From an uncultured Paraburkholderia sp. (lineage in GTDB: Bacteria > Pseudomonadota > Gammaproteobacteria > Burkholderiales > Burkholderiaceae), in assembly GCA_940747215.1 (NCBI GenBank), contig CALNWS010000054.1, positions 1 to 32,002 of the forward strand: DNA of 32,002 nt, read 5' to 3'. Under the pieces are notes generated by a model. That model saw only the letters and a program-made list of their open reading frames with translations. It did no database searches and had not been told where the DNA came from. Positions 1 to 7,093 of this stretch are shown here, in pieces. Numbering within the stretch: position 1 is the stretch's first letter; each line of letters begins with the position of its first letter. A program made the translations under genes and the position numbers.

Positions 1-7
1 TGATCAC

Positions 8-122
8 CCATTTCGGCAAGATGCTCGCTCGCTTCGAAAACCGCTGATCAGCGATCACCTTCAACCGAAAGGACCCGTCACGTTCAACCCGAATCCCCTG
101 ATCACGTTCGCCAAAATACGCA
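8..122. mobile_element. Insertion-sequence end, left copy (IS21-like)
   Basis: These 115 bp are a perfect reverse complement of 31888-32002. The inner tip ends in CA (the other copy starts with TG), the terminal dinucleotides of many IS families. Behind the tip lie three related motifs, GAACGTGATC, GAACGTGACG and GAAGGTGATC, at 23-24 bp steps, and a fourth partial copy (GGTGATCA) at the window edge. Serial repeats inside TG/CA ends are typical of IS21-family transposase-binding sites. No transposase lies in the window, so the body of the element would be to the left. Family assignment is inference. Confidence 0.75.
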
Positions 123-216
123 CGAGACAGAATTCCTTACAAACACATACAAAGCTCACATAACGGAAAGCGATAATGTGGTCTTACTGACATAATCTCT
201 CGCACCGGCCTACCAA

Positions 217-596
217 ATGAAACGCTCCGCACCGCGCCTTGCATCTCGATTTGCACATATTGCCGGCATAGTCGTCGCCACGCTGCTCGGCGGCTGCGCT
301 GTTTATCCGGACGGCACGCCGATGGCCGATGTATAGCAACAGGCTATAGCAGTGGCTACAGTGACTACGAAGGTTACGGCGGCTATCCGGATCGCAGCCA
401 CTGGAACGGCGGCAACGGTAATCGTGGCAACGGCAATGGTAACGGCGGATGGCAGGTTCAGAATGGCGGCAACCACGGCGGACCGCCGCCGCAAGGCGCC
501 GCGGGAGGGCCGCGCGGACCGAGCGGCTCGAATGCGCCGCGTCCGAGCACAGGCGGCCCGCCACCATCGCCGCCGCCCCAGCAGGCCGGAAATTAA
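217..596 (+). pseudogene. Gly/Asn/Pro-rich lipoprotein, frameshifted
   Basis: The ATG at 217 opens a signal peptide with a hydrophobic stretch and an LGGC lipobox (Cys at residue 27), so the product would be an outer-envelope lipoprotein. The frame hits TAG at 334-336. From about 342 another frame continues with a GYSSGYSDYEGYGGYPDR segment, a Gly/Asn-rich tract and a Pro-rich tail, to TAA at 594-596. The two halves fit one small lipoprotein of about 125 residues split by a one-base-class frameshift near 330-341. I do not recognise a specific family. The IS end lies less than 100 bp upstream, so the promoter region may also be disturbed. Confidence 0.65.
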
Positions 597-850
597 GGTG
601 GACGCGGGAACGGCGGCGGAGCACCGGTTCGAGGGGTGTAGGGCCGTCAGTCGGGGCAGCCGACGGAACATTAACTGTTCGGCGGGCGGCGCACACGTTT
701 GCCTTCACCGGGCGCGCGCTGAAAATTCGCAGGGAGGCTGGGCAACGCCGAGCGCGCGTGTCAAAGCGCGTTTCTCATCCAAGCCGGAAAACAAAGCCGC
801 CAAATGCGCGCTGGCTTCCGAGCACCGGAAATCGGCCGCGTTCCGGCGTC
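597..850. other. Gap with no recognisable gene
   Basis: This lies between the broken lipoprotein gene and the 3' end of lutB. Open frames are present on both strands but none resembles a known protein, and they look like chance frames in GC-rich DNA. The third lactate-utilisation gene, lutC (LUD domain), often accompanies lutA-lutB, but I see no trace of it here. Confidence 0.5.
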
Positions 851-2283
851 TCACACAAGCCTGCAAATCACTACATCAGCCGATATGGGGCTGCGCTGCG
901 CCGCATACAATTCGCGGAAAGTGCGGCCGACCCGGCGCCGGCATATCCCGCGTATTGGTCCACCTTGCTCCGCCTAACGGCAATTTCGCGATGATCCGGT
1001 TGCGCCCGCCCATTCGCTCCATGATGCGCACGGCCAGCTTCGTGAACAGCGCGTAGGCGTCCGGATGAAGCGCGAGAAAACCCCAAACCGCGAGCCCGAC
1101 CCGCTCCTTCCAAGGCCGCAGACGCCGCTCCACCTGCTTCTCCCGCGGCTTGCGCAGGAGATCGGACAGCGGAATACCCACCGGACACCCGCTGTTGCAC
1201 TCACCGTATAAGGTAGCTGCCTGCGGAAGATCGAGCGCCTTCTCGATGCCGACATAACTGGGGGTCAGCACCGAGCCCATCGGCCCGGGATAAACCCAGC
1301 CGTACGCATGGCCGCCCACTTTCTGATAGACCGGACAATGGTTCATGCACGCGCCGCAGCGGATGCATCGCAGCATCTCCTGAAAGTCGCCGCCGATCAG
1401 CCCCGTGTGCCCGCCGTCGACGAGCACGACATACATATGTTCCGGGCCGTCCTGATCTTCTGAGCCACGCGGACCGGTGAGCACCGAAAAATAGTTCGAC
1501 GTAGCCTGACCCGTTACCGACCGCGGCAATAAACGCATCGCAGTGGCCAGATCCTCTAGCGTGGGCAACACCTTCCTCGATGGACGGCCACGTGCACGCG
1601 CGGCATTACCGTACACATGCCTTCGTTGCCCTCGTTCGTGACCAGCACGACAGATCCCGTCTCGGCCACGAGGAAGTTGCCGCCCGTGACGCCCATGTCG
1701 GCGCTCATGAAATGCGGACGCAGCATCTCGCGGGCTTCGCGCGTCATGTCGGTAATTTCGGTGAGCCGCGGCCGTTCGTGAGTCTTTGCGAACAGGTCGG
1801 CAATCTTGTCCTTATCTTTATGGACGATCGGCGCGATGATGTGGCTCGGCGGCTCGTTACCATTGATCTGCAGAATGTATTCGCCGAGGTCGGTTTGATG
1901 GACTGCACGCCCATTTGCCCGAGCACCTCGTTCAGACGCATTTCCTCGGTGACCATCGACTTCGTTTTGATCACCTTTTTCACGTCGTGACACCGCGCGA
2001 TATGGCCGACTAGCCGCGCCGCCTCCTGCGTGGTCTCGGCAAACATCACCAAACATCACGTCACGCCGCGGCGAGTGGCTTCGCGTTCGAACGTTTCGAG
2101 TCATACTTCTAGATTTTCGAGCGCGCGATTGCGGCGCTCTTTCAGCGCGGCTCGCGTGGCCGGGAAATCGATGGCCGTCATGGCCAAAGCGCGCGCCGAC
2201 ACGAACTTGGTGGAGAGCTTCGTGAGGTTCTGCTGCAAACGCTGGTCGGCGAGTTTCTGACCGGCGCGAGCCTTGAACTGCAT
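851..2283 (-). pseudogene. lutB: LutB, lactate-utilisation iron-sulfur protein, multiply frameshifted
   Basis: LutB is the iron-sulfur subunit of the LutABC L-lactate oxidising complex. The gene starts at 2283 (MQFKARAGQKLADQRLQQNL), about 10 bp after the lutA stop, as in an operon. The conserved body is spread over several frames: residues up to ALENLEV, then MFAETTQEAARLVGH, then the ADMGVTGGNFLVAETGS block, then the ferredoxin-like cluster site CIRCGACMNHCPVYQ with a later CNSGCPVGIP. Breaks include a TGA near 2101, a perfect 10-bp tandem duplication at 2040-2059, a shift near 1600 and one near 935. After that shift the natural C-terminus (GRTFRELYAAQRS) resumes and ends at 851. The protein cannot be made whole. 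Confidence 0.9.
2040..2059. repeat. 10-bp tandem duplication inside lutB
   Basis: CAAACATCAC occurs twice head to tail. Removing one copy rejoins the upstream frame (ending GVT) to VMFAETTQEA, so the duplication is itself a frameshift lesion. Confidence 0.85.
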
Positions 2284-2292
2284 CGATTGAAC

Positions 2293-3132
2293 TTACATGG
2301 CGGCCTTGTGCGAAATTCTGGTGAATCGGAGAGATGTGCGTAACGTGTGACTTGGTACGTGACTAGCGCCGACGCTGGGAAAGCGATGCGCGATTAACAC
2401 GTCGCCCGCCAGCACCTGCGCGATATGCAACACGCGCGTGCTGTTGTCGCCGGTACGCCGCAAACGGCCTTCGATATTGAGCATGCACCCCAGATCGCCC
2501 AGCACCACCGCGCCGGAGCACCACCGCGCCGGCACCGCTCGCGCTAATGTTCGCGCATTTCTCGTCGACGATCGCCGTGGAAATGTCGCCGTACTTGACC
2601 GCGAACGTGCCGCCGAAGCCGCAACAATACTCGCAATCCTTCATCTCGGTGACGGCCACGCCTACCTGCGCAAGCAGTTCGCGCAGCTGCGACTTCACGC
2701 CGAGTTCGCGCAAGCCCGAGCAGGAATTGTGATATGTGACGTTGCCAGCAAACTCGCCCGGTTCCAGCTTCACCTTCGCAACGTTCACGAGGAAGTCGGT
2801 GAGTTCAAACACTTTTGCACGCAGCCGACCGAAGCGGTTCATGAGTTCGGGGTCGTCGGCGAAAAGATCGCCGTAATGCGAGCGGATCATGCCGCCGCAG
2901 GAACCCGACGGCACCACGACGTAGTCAACTGTTCAAATTCGCGCAGCGTTTTCTCGGCCAAATCGCGCGCGATGCGGCGCTCGCCCGAATTGTACGCGGG
3001 CTGCCCGCAACAGGTTTGGGCGGGCAGCACCATCACCTCGAAACCGGTACCCTTGATCAGCTTGATGACCGAGAAACCGATTTCAGGACGCGTCAGGTCA
3101 ATCAAACAGGTGACGAACAATCTGACTCGCAT
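2293..3132 (-). pseudogene. lutA: LutA, lactate-utilisation Fe-S (CCG-domain) protein, frameshifted
   Basis: LutA is the cysteine-rich (CCG) iron-sulfur subunit of the lactate oxidation complex. The start at 3132 reads MRVRLFVTCLIDLTRPEIGF and is followed by the CCG motif QTCCGQPAYNSGERR. One base is missing near 2927, and the frame changes before the PSGSCGGMIRSHYGD block. The second CCG motif (CEYCCGFGGTFAVKYGD) is present. A second break is a perfect 16-bp tandem duplication at 2501-2532, after which AVVLGDLGCMLNIEGRLRR continues. All parts of a normal protein of about 240 residues are present, so decay seems recent. It lies upstream of lutB on the same strand and opposite an IclR-type regulator. 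Confidence 0.9.
2501..2532. repeat. 16-bp tandem duplication inside lutA
   Basis: AGCACCACCGCGCCGG occurs twice in direct contact. Sixteen is not a multiple of three, so the duplication shifts the frame between the SGAGAVVL and GDLGCMLN segments of LutA. Confidence 0.9.
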
Positions 3133-3158
3133 GAGCCCTCCTCCGGAAAACGTCCCTG

Positions 3159-3186
3159 ATTATCTACTGTTTACCGCACAATACAA
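3159..3186 (-). promoter_or_regulatory. Probable lutA promoter
   Basis: On the minus strand TTGTAT, 16 bp, GATAAT fits a sigma-70 promoter placed 27 bp before the lutA start. Its -35 box lies inside the first of three TTGTATTGTGCGGT repeats. Confidence 0.5.
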
Positions 3187-3221
3187 GTTTACCGCACAAT
3201 ACAAACTACCGCACAATACAA
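3173..3221. repeat. Three direct repeats ACCGCACAATACAA, possible operators
   Basis: The same 14 bases occur at 3173-3186, 3191-3204 and 3208-3221, a period of 17-18 bp, between lutA and the divergent IclR-type gene. IclR-family proteins such as PcaU and PobR use arrays of three short repeats, so an operator is plausible. Recent tandem duplication of junk would look similar. Confidence 0.5.
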
Positions 3222-3256
3222 ACCACCCGAAAAGCATAAGAAGAATGAGATATCAT

Positions 3257-3274
3257 TTGGAATAGGTTTTCCAA
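3257..3274. promoter_or_regulatory. TTGGAA-N6-TTCCAA palindrome, IclR-type operator candidate
   Basis: A perfect 6-6-6 inverted repeat lies just upstream of the -35 box of the IclR-type gene. It resembles the TGGAAAT-type palindrome bound by E. coli IclR. Autoregulation is inference. Confidence 0.5.
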
Positions 3275-3278
3275 CCGC

Positions 3279-3307
3279 TTCCATTTTTTCACGATACGAG
3301 ATACAAT
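3279..3307 (+). promoter_or_regulatory. Probable promoter of the IclR-type gene
   Basis: TTCCAT, 17 bp, TACAAT lies 36 bp before the ATG at 3344. The -10 box is good and the -35 box is weak. Confidence 0.4.
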
Positions 3308-3343
3308 CAATTTCCGCTGTTTGACGCGACAACGATTCTTCCC

Positions 3344-4150
3344 ATGAGCGATACGAATCCGGATCCCAAAACATCGATCCAGGTGATCGAACGCATGATG
3401 CGCCTGCTCGACGCACTCGCGGCGCACAGTGACCCGGTGAGCCTGAAAGAACTCGCCATCCGCACGGAACTGCATCCGTCCACGGCGCACCGCATCCTGA
3501 ACGACATGGTGATGTGCCGCTTGGTCGACCGGTCGGATCCGGGCACCTACCGGCTCGGCATGCGGCTGCTCGAACTCGGCAACCTGGTCAAGGCGCGGCT
3601 CTCCGTGCGCGACGCCGCGCTCACGCCCATGCGCGAACTGCACCGGCAAACCGGCCAGACGGTCAACCTCTCGGTGCGTCAGGGCGACGAGATCGTCTAT
3701 ATCGAACGGGCCTATTCGGAGCGTTCGGGCATGCAGGTCGTGCGCGCCATCGGCGGCCGCGCGCCGCTGCATCTCACGTCGGTGGGCAAACTGTTCCTCG
3801 CCGCCGACGAATCCACACGCGTGCGCGCCTACGCCACCCGCACGGGCCTGTCGGGGCACACGCAGAACAGCATCACGGATCTCGCGAAGCTCGAACACGA
3901 ACTCTCGCACGTGCGCCAACAGGCGTGCGCAAGCGATAACGAGGAACTGGAACTCGGCGTGCGCTGCATCGCCGCCGCCATCTACGGCGACACGGGCAAG
4001 CTCGTCGCTGGTCTTTCGCTTTCGGTGCCTGCCGATCGTCTGCAGGACTCGTGGCTTGGTCAGTTGAGCCAGACCGCGCTGATGATTTCCGAGTCGCTCG
4101 GCTACCATCCGCAGACGCCGCACGACCACTCGCGCAGCCACCACGCCTGA
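3344..4150 (+). CDS. IclR-family transcriptional regulator
   Basis: The gene is intact and encodes 268 residues. An N-terminal winged helix-turn-helix (about residues 10-72: TSIQVIERMMRLLDALAAHS, then LKELAIRTELHPSTAHRILN) is followed by an IclR effector-binding domain (about 85-255: RDAALTPMRELHRQTGQTVN, GGRAPLHLTSVGKLFLA, ELELGVRCIAAAIYG). It is divergent from lutA and shares a 211-bp intergenic region holding three direct repeats and an IclR-like palindrome, so it probably controls the lactate genes and itself. Both lut genes are broken, so this looks like a regulator that has outlived its target. The start is the ATG at 3344; no clear Shine-Dalgarno site is visible. Family assignment is firm; the effector is unknown. 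Confidence 0.92.
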   Translation: MSDTNPDPKTSIQVIERMMRLLDALAAHSDPVSLKELAIRTELHPSTAHRILNDMVMCRLVDRSDPGTYRLGMRLLELGNLVKARLSVRDAALTPMRELHRQTGQTVNLSVRQGDEIVYIERAYSERSGMQVVRAIGGRAPLHLTSVGKLFLAADESTRVRAYATRTGLSGHTQNSITDLAKLEHELSHVRQQACASDNEELELGVRCIAAAIYGDTGKLVAGLSLSVPADRLQDSWLGQLSQTALMISESLGYHPQTPHDHSRSHHA

Positions 4151-4198
4151 TTCTTACGAAGCGCGATTCGCGGTCCGCAGCACCTTCATCCGCGCAAT

Positions 4199-4228
4199 AA
4201 AAAAGCCTCGCATCTGCGAGGCTTTTTT
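4199..4228. terminator. Bidirectional rho-independent terminator
   Basis: The perfect stem GCCTCGC / GCGAGGC (4205-4211 and 4216-4222) has loop ATCT, six A before and six T after. It sits between the 3' ends of the convergent IclR-type gene and pbpG and can serve both. Confidence 0.9.
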
Positions 4229-4244
4229 CTGACTGAAACCGGCT

Positions 4245-5432
4245 TCAGGTACCCGAACCGCCGGCATCCGCGCTGGTAATACGCGGCTGGCCGCCGCCGT
4301 TATCCAGCCACGTTCGCAGACGCGTGGCGTCCGCGAAACGCGAGTACTTACCCGACGAGTCGAGCAGCACCATGATCATCGGACGGCCATGGATCGTAGC
4401 CTGCATGACGAGGCATTCGCCCGCTTCGTTGATGAAACCGGTCTTCTGCAGGCCGATATCCCACGTCGGGTTATGCACCAGCGCATTCGTGCTGTTGTAC
4501 GCGAGCGAACGCTTGCCCGTGTAGACCTCGTAGCTGTGATCCGTCGAGAACTTGCGGATCAGCGGGTACTGGTAAGCCGCGTTGACCATCTTGACCAGAT
4601 CGCGCGCGCTCGACACGTTCTGGCTCGTCAGACCCGTGGGGTTTTCGAAGTGCGTGTTGGTCATGCCGAGTTGCCTCGCCTTCGCGTTCATGGTGGTGAG
4701 GAACGCCGGACGGCCGCCAGGGAAGTAGCGCGACAGCGCTGCTGCCGCACGGTTTTCCGACGCCATCAGCGCGATGTGCAGCATGTCTTCACGCGAGAGG
4801 ACCGAGCCCACCGACAGACGCGAGCCCGTGTTCTTCTCGTAGTCGCGGTCTTCGTCCGTGACTTCGATCTGATCGGTCATCGGCAGCCTAGAATCGAGCA
4901 CGACCATCGAGGCCATCAGCTTCGTAATCGACGCGATAGGCACGACGGCGCGCGAGTTCTTGTCGAACAGCGACTCGCCGGTGTTCTGGTCGATCACGTA
5001 GGCGACGCTCGAGCGCAGCATGAGCGCGTCCGGCGTTTCGTGCAGACCGAAAGCCTGGCCGACGCTCGGCTGACGCGGTTCGTACGCGACGCGACGCACC
5101 ACCGAATGGTGACGGCCGTTCGACGTGTACGTGACGCGCTTGCGCTTGACGCTCGCGCGCGGCGCGTCGTCCTGAGCGGCAGCGACGGCCTTCGCCGGCG
5201 CGGCTTTACCGGCCTTGGCCGACTTGCTCGCGACCTTGGCGGTGACGGCGGCCGGCTTTTTGGCTGCTTTCGCGTGTTTCGAGGTTTTTGCAGATGCTGC
5301 GGGAGTGGCGGCAAAAGCGCTCACGGGCGTGGCAAACGCCGCGGCGATGACCATCGAGGCGGCCACCGACAGAGCGGTTGTGCGGGCCGCGCCGTGGATC
5401 ACTTTTAGCGACGAAAACATGTCGGTTTTCAT
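4245..5432 (-). CDS. pbpG: PbpG, D-alanyl-D-alanine endopeptidase (PBP7/8 type)
   Basis: This periplasmic penicillin-binding protein would cleave D-Ala-meso-DAP cross-links in peptidoglycan. It has an N-terminal signal sequence (hydrophobic run ALSVAASMVIAAAFATPVSAFA), a Lys/Ala-rich linker (about residues 45-100), then an S11-family transpeptidase fold with all three active-site motifs: SITK (PIASITKLMAS), SEN (LMASENRAAAALSRY) and KTG (GLQKTGFINEAGE). The start at 5432 (MKTDMFSSLK) is preferred over an in-frame ATG at 5483. A good promoter lies at 5469-5497, and the longer start would overlap its -10 region and lie upstream of the transcript start. The gene is intact and monocistronic, and it ends at a shared terminator. 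It is one of the few genes kept here, which suggests wall remodelling is still needed. Confidence 0.93.
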   Translation of the reverse strand: MKTDMFSSLKVIHGAARTTALSVAASMVIAAAFATPVSAFAATPAASAKTSKHAKAAKKPAAVTAKVASKSAKAGKAAPAKAVAAAQDDAPRASVKRKRVTYTSNGRHHSVVRRVAYEPRQPSVGQAFGLHETPDALMLRSSVAYVIDQNTGESLFDKNSRAVVPIASITKLMASMVVLDSRLPMTDQIEVTDEDRDYEKNTGSRLSVGSVLSREDMLHIALMASENRAAAALSRYFPGGRPAFLTTMNAKARQLGMTNTHFENPTGLTSQNVSSARDLVKMVNAAYQYPLIRKFSTDHSYEVYTGKRSLAYNSTNALVHNPTWDIGLQKTGFINEAGECLVMQATIHGRPMIMVLLDSSGKYSRFADATRLRTWLDNGGGQPRITSADAGGSGT

Positions 5433-5468
5433 GGGTGTTCTAGTGGGGAGCGGCGAGAGTTTTCCGCA

Positions 5469-5497
5469 AGTGTAGTAAAACAACGAAAAATTAGCAA
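5469..5497 (-). promoter_or_regulatory. pbpG promoter
   Basis: On the minus strand TTGCTA, 17 bp, TACACT lies 37 bp before the ATG at 5432 in an AT-rich stretch. It also decides the start codon, because the alternative ATG at 5483 lies within the promoter. Confidence 0.65.
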
Positions 5498-6020
5498 TTT
5501 GAAGCAGTTATAAGCGCTCCTTAAACCAGCTTGTAAAGCTCCGATCGCTAAAACAAGTGCCGCGCCCGATCGAAAAAACGATCACTGACGCGTCGTGCCA
5601 CGTCGCTGCTCGTTCCGGCCAGAATCGGGAAGTTCCGCCAGCATAACGGCAGTTTCGAGATAATCTTGATCAGGGGAAACACGGTTCGCGAACTGTCGGA
5701 ATAAAACTGATGTCAGCGCACGAATTGTCGCCGAAGTTTCGCAAAATGTTCTTAAACGTCTGCTGGCAAAGGGCAAAGGGCAAAGGGCAAAGGGCTTTCG
5801 GCCGGCTTCACGCATTAATGTTCCGTGACAGTTTCCGGTTTACATGGGTTTGACCGACTCGTCGGCCGCGTCGTAATGCGCAGCAAAAATGACTTGGGGA
5901 AGCAGGTAACTTGTACGTAATAAGTGCCGCATCGCCATTGTGAAACGGTTAATTTGACCTGCGTCATAACCTTGTCATGCTGAGCGCATAACACTTTGTG
6001 TTTTCAACGTTTTCTTAATA
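5498..6020. other. Intergenic stretch with short tandem repeat
   Basis: About 520 bp lie between the pbpG promoter and the phaP control region. The only distinct structure is a CAAAGGG tandem repeat at 5767-5794. A minus-strand open frame at 5582-5815 runs through the repeat and has no recognisable domain, so I do not call it a gene. Confidence 0.5.
5767..5794. repeat. Four tandem copies of CAAAGGG
   Basis: Four perfect 7-bp units run head to tail in non-coding DNA. This is a simple-sequence tract prone to slippage. Confidence 0.9.
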
Positions 6021-6035
6021 TTGTGCGATGCACAA
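6021..6035. promoter_or_regulatory. TTGTGC-GAT-GCACAA palindrome, possible PhaR site
   Basis: A perfect 6-3-6 palindrome lies just upstream of the phaP promoter. Its core TGCGATGC recurs at 6082-6089 inside TTGC-N8-GCAA, just downstream of the -10 box. Two sites flanking the promoter fit repression by PhaR, the usual PHB-responsive regulator of phasin genes. PhaR binding is inference. Confidence 0.5.
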
Positions 6036-6041
6036 AAAAGC

Positions 6042-6069
6042 TTGGCAATATTTTTTGCCATCCTAAAAT
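6042..6069 (+). promoter_or_regulatory. phaP promoter
   Basis: TTGGCA, 16 bp, TAAAAT is a strong sigma-70 match. A second palindrome, TGGCAA-N6-TTGCCA (6043-6060), overlaps the -35 box and spacer. The 5' leader to the ATG is roughly 100 nt. Confidence 0.6.
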
Positions 6070-6178
6070 ACGTCCCATTGCTGCGATGCGCAACATCGCA
6101 ATCCGGGCAGACGATCCGACGTTTCGCCTTCCACCCAAAGCGGTCCGCGTAGACAGGCTATTATTCAGGAGCGTAATC

Positions 6179-6751
6179 ATGACTTTGCTGACCTCCGAGC
6201 AATTTGCTGTAGCCCAAAAAGTCAAATTCGACACGCTGTTCGGCCTGACGACCAAGGCATTCGAAGGCGTCGAAAAACTGTTTGAGCTGAATCTGCAAGT
6301 CGTGAAGTCGACGCTCGCGGAAAGCCAGGAAAACGCACAGCGCGCTTTGTCGGTAAAGGACGCGCAAGAGCTGCTGGTGCAGGCCAGCCTCGCGCAACCG
6401 GTCGCTGAAAAGGCTCTGTCGTATGGCCATCACGTGTACGAAATCGTCTCGGCAGCGCAAGGCGAATTCACCCGTGTCGCAGAAGCTCAATTCGAAGAAC
6501 AGAATCGCAAGGTGCAATCGCTCGTCGAGAACGTCGCGAAGAACGCACCGGCAGGTTCGGAAACGGCCGTCGCCGTGATGAAGTCGGCTATCATCACCGC
6601 CAACACGACATACGAAACGGTTCACAAGGCAACGAAGCAAGCAGTTGAAATCGCTGAAAGCAACTTCAACGCAGCTGCAACGGCTGCTTCGAAGGCTGCA
6701 TCGCAAGCCGCCGCACAGGCTTCGCGCACGGCGAAGAAGGCAACGGTCTAA
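6179..6751 (+). CDS. phaP: Phasin family protein PhaP
   Basis: The gene is intact and encodes 190 residues. Phasins coat polyhydroxybutyrate granules and control their size. The N-terminus MTLLTSEQFAVAQKVKFDTL and the body (FGLTTKAFEGVEKLFELNLQ, later YEIVSAAQGEFTRVAEAQF) match the betaproteobacterial phasin family. The chain is almost wholly amphipathic helix and ends in an Ala/Lys-rich tail (AATAASKAASQAAAQASRTA, then KKATV). The start at 6179 is fixed by AGGAG at 6167-6171, seven bases upstream; the frame is open further upstream but has no such site. It lies next to the pyruvate dehydrogenase genes, convergent with them. Retention suggests PHB storage remains in use. Confidence 0.93.
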   Translation: MTLLTSEQFAVAQKVKFDTLFGLTTKAFEGVEKLFELNLQVVKSTLAESQENAQRALSVKDAQELLVQASLAQPVAEKALSYGHHVYEIVSAAQGEFTRVAEAQFEEQNRKVQSLVENVAKNAPAGSETAVAVMKSAIITANTTYETVHKATKQAVEIAESNFNAAATAASKAASQAAAQASRTAKKATV

Positions 6752-6909
6752 GTCTGTAGACCCGTCATACCGCAGCACTGCAGCACAACACGCCGCCTTG
6801 GCTTCACACCCCGCCGGCGTTTCCGTAGTAAGCAACAGCGTCGTGCCGTTGCCACTCACACGGTGTTAATTGGCCGAACGCTCCGATACGTTGAAATACG
6901 TATCGTTTG

Positions 6910-6935
6910 CCCGGCGAAGAGGCCGGGATTTTTTG
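6910..6935 (+). terminator. Rho-independent terminator downstream of phaP
   Basis: Stem CCCGGC / GCCGGG (6910-6915 and 6922-6927) with a 6-nt loop, followed by ATTTTTTG. Confidence 0.75.
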
Positions 6936-7006
6936 TCCGGTCCAACGTATGCCGATCGGGTCGGCGTCGAGCACGACCGGAAACGGATACGCCCTGCCCT
7001 GCTGCA

Positions 7007-7043
7007 TAAAAAACAGCGCGCCTTGAAAAGGTGCGCTGTTTTT
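7007..7043. terminator. Bidirectional terminator, 3' of the pdh operon
   Basis: A 12-bp stem (7013-7024 with 7028-7039, one G-T pair in RNA) has a 3-nt loop, an A-run before and a T-run after. It works in both directions and would end the aceE-aceF-lpdA transcript on the minus strand. Confidence 0.8.
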
Positions 7044-7093
7044 GCTTTGGAAGAACGAAAGAGCCGCCTGCGTGAGGCACAGCCCCTCCGACC

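Larger units (their letters stand above)
6752..7093. other. Intergenic region between phaP and lpdA
   Basis: This region separates convergent phaP and lpdA. It contains two hairpin terminators (6910-6935 and 7013-7043) and no recognisable gene. Confidence 0.6.

Noticed and set aside
851..3132. Programmed frameshifting in lutA/lutB
   Set aside because: There are several independent breaks per gene, two of them perfect tandem duplications, and no slippery site with a downstream structure. The pattern is decay.
3173..3221. CRISPR array
   Set aside because: Three 14-bp repeats with 3-4 bp gaps are far too short and too close for repeat-spacer units, and no cas gene is present. The CAAAGGG tract at 5767 is rejected for the same reason.
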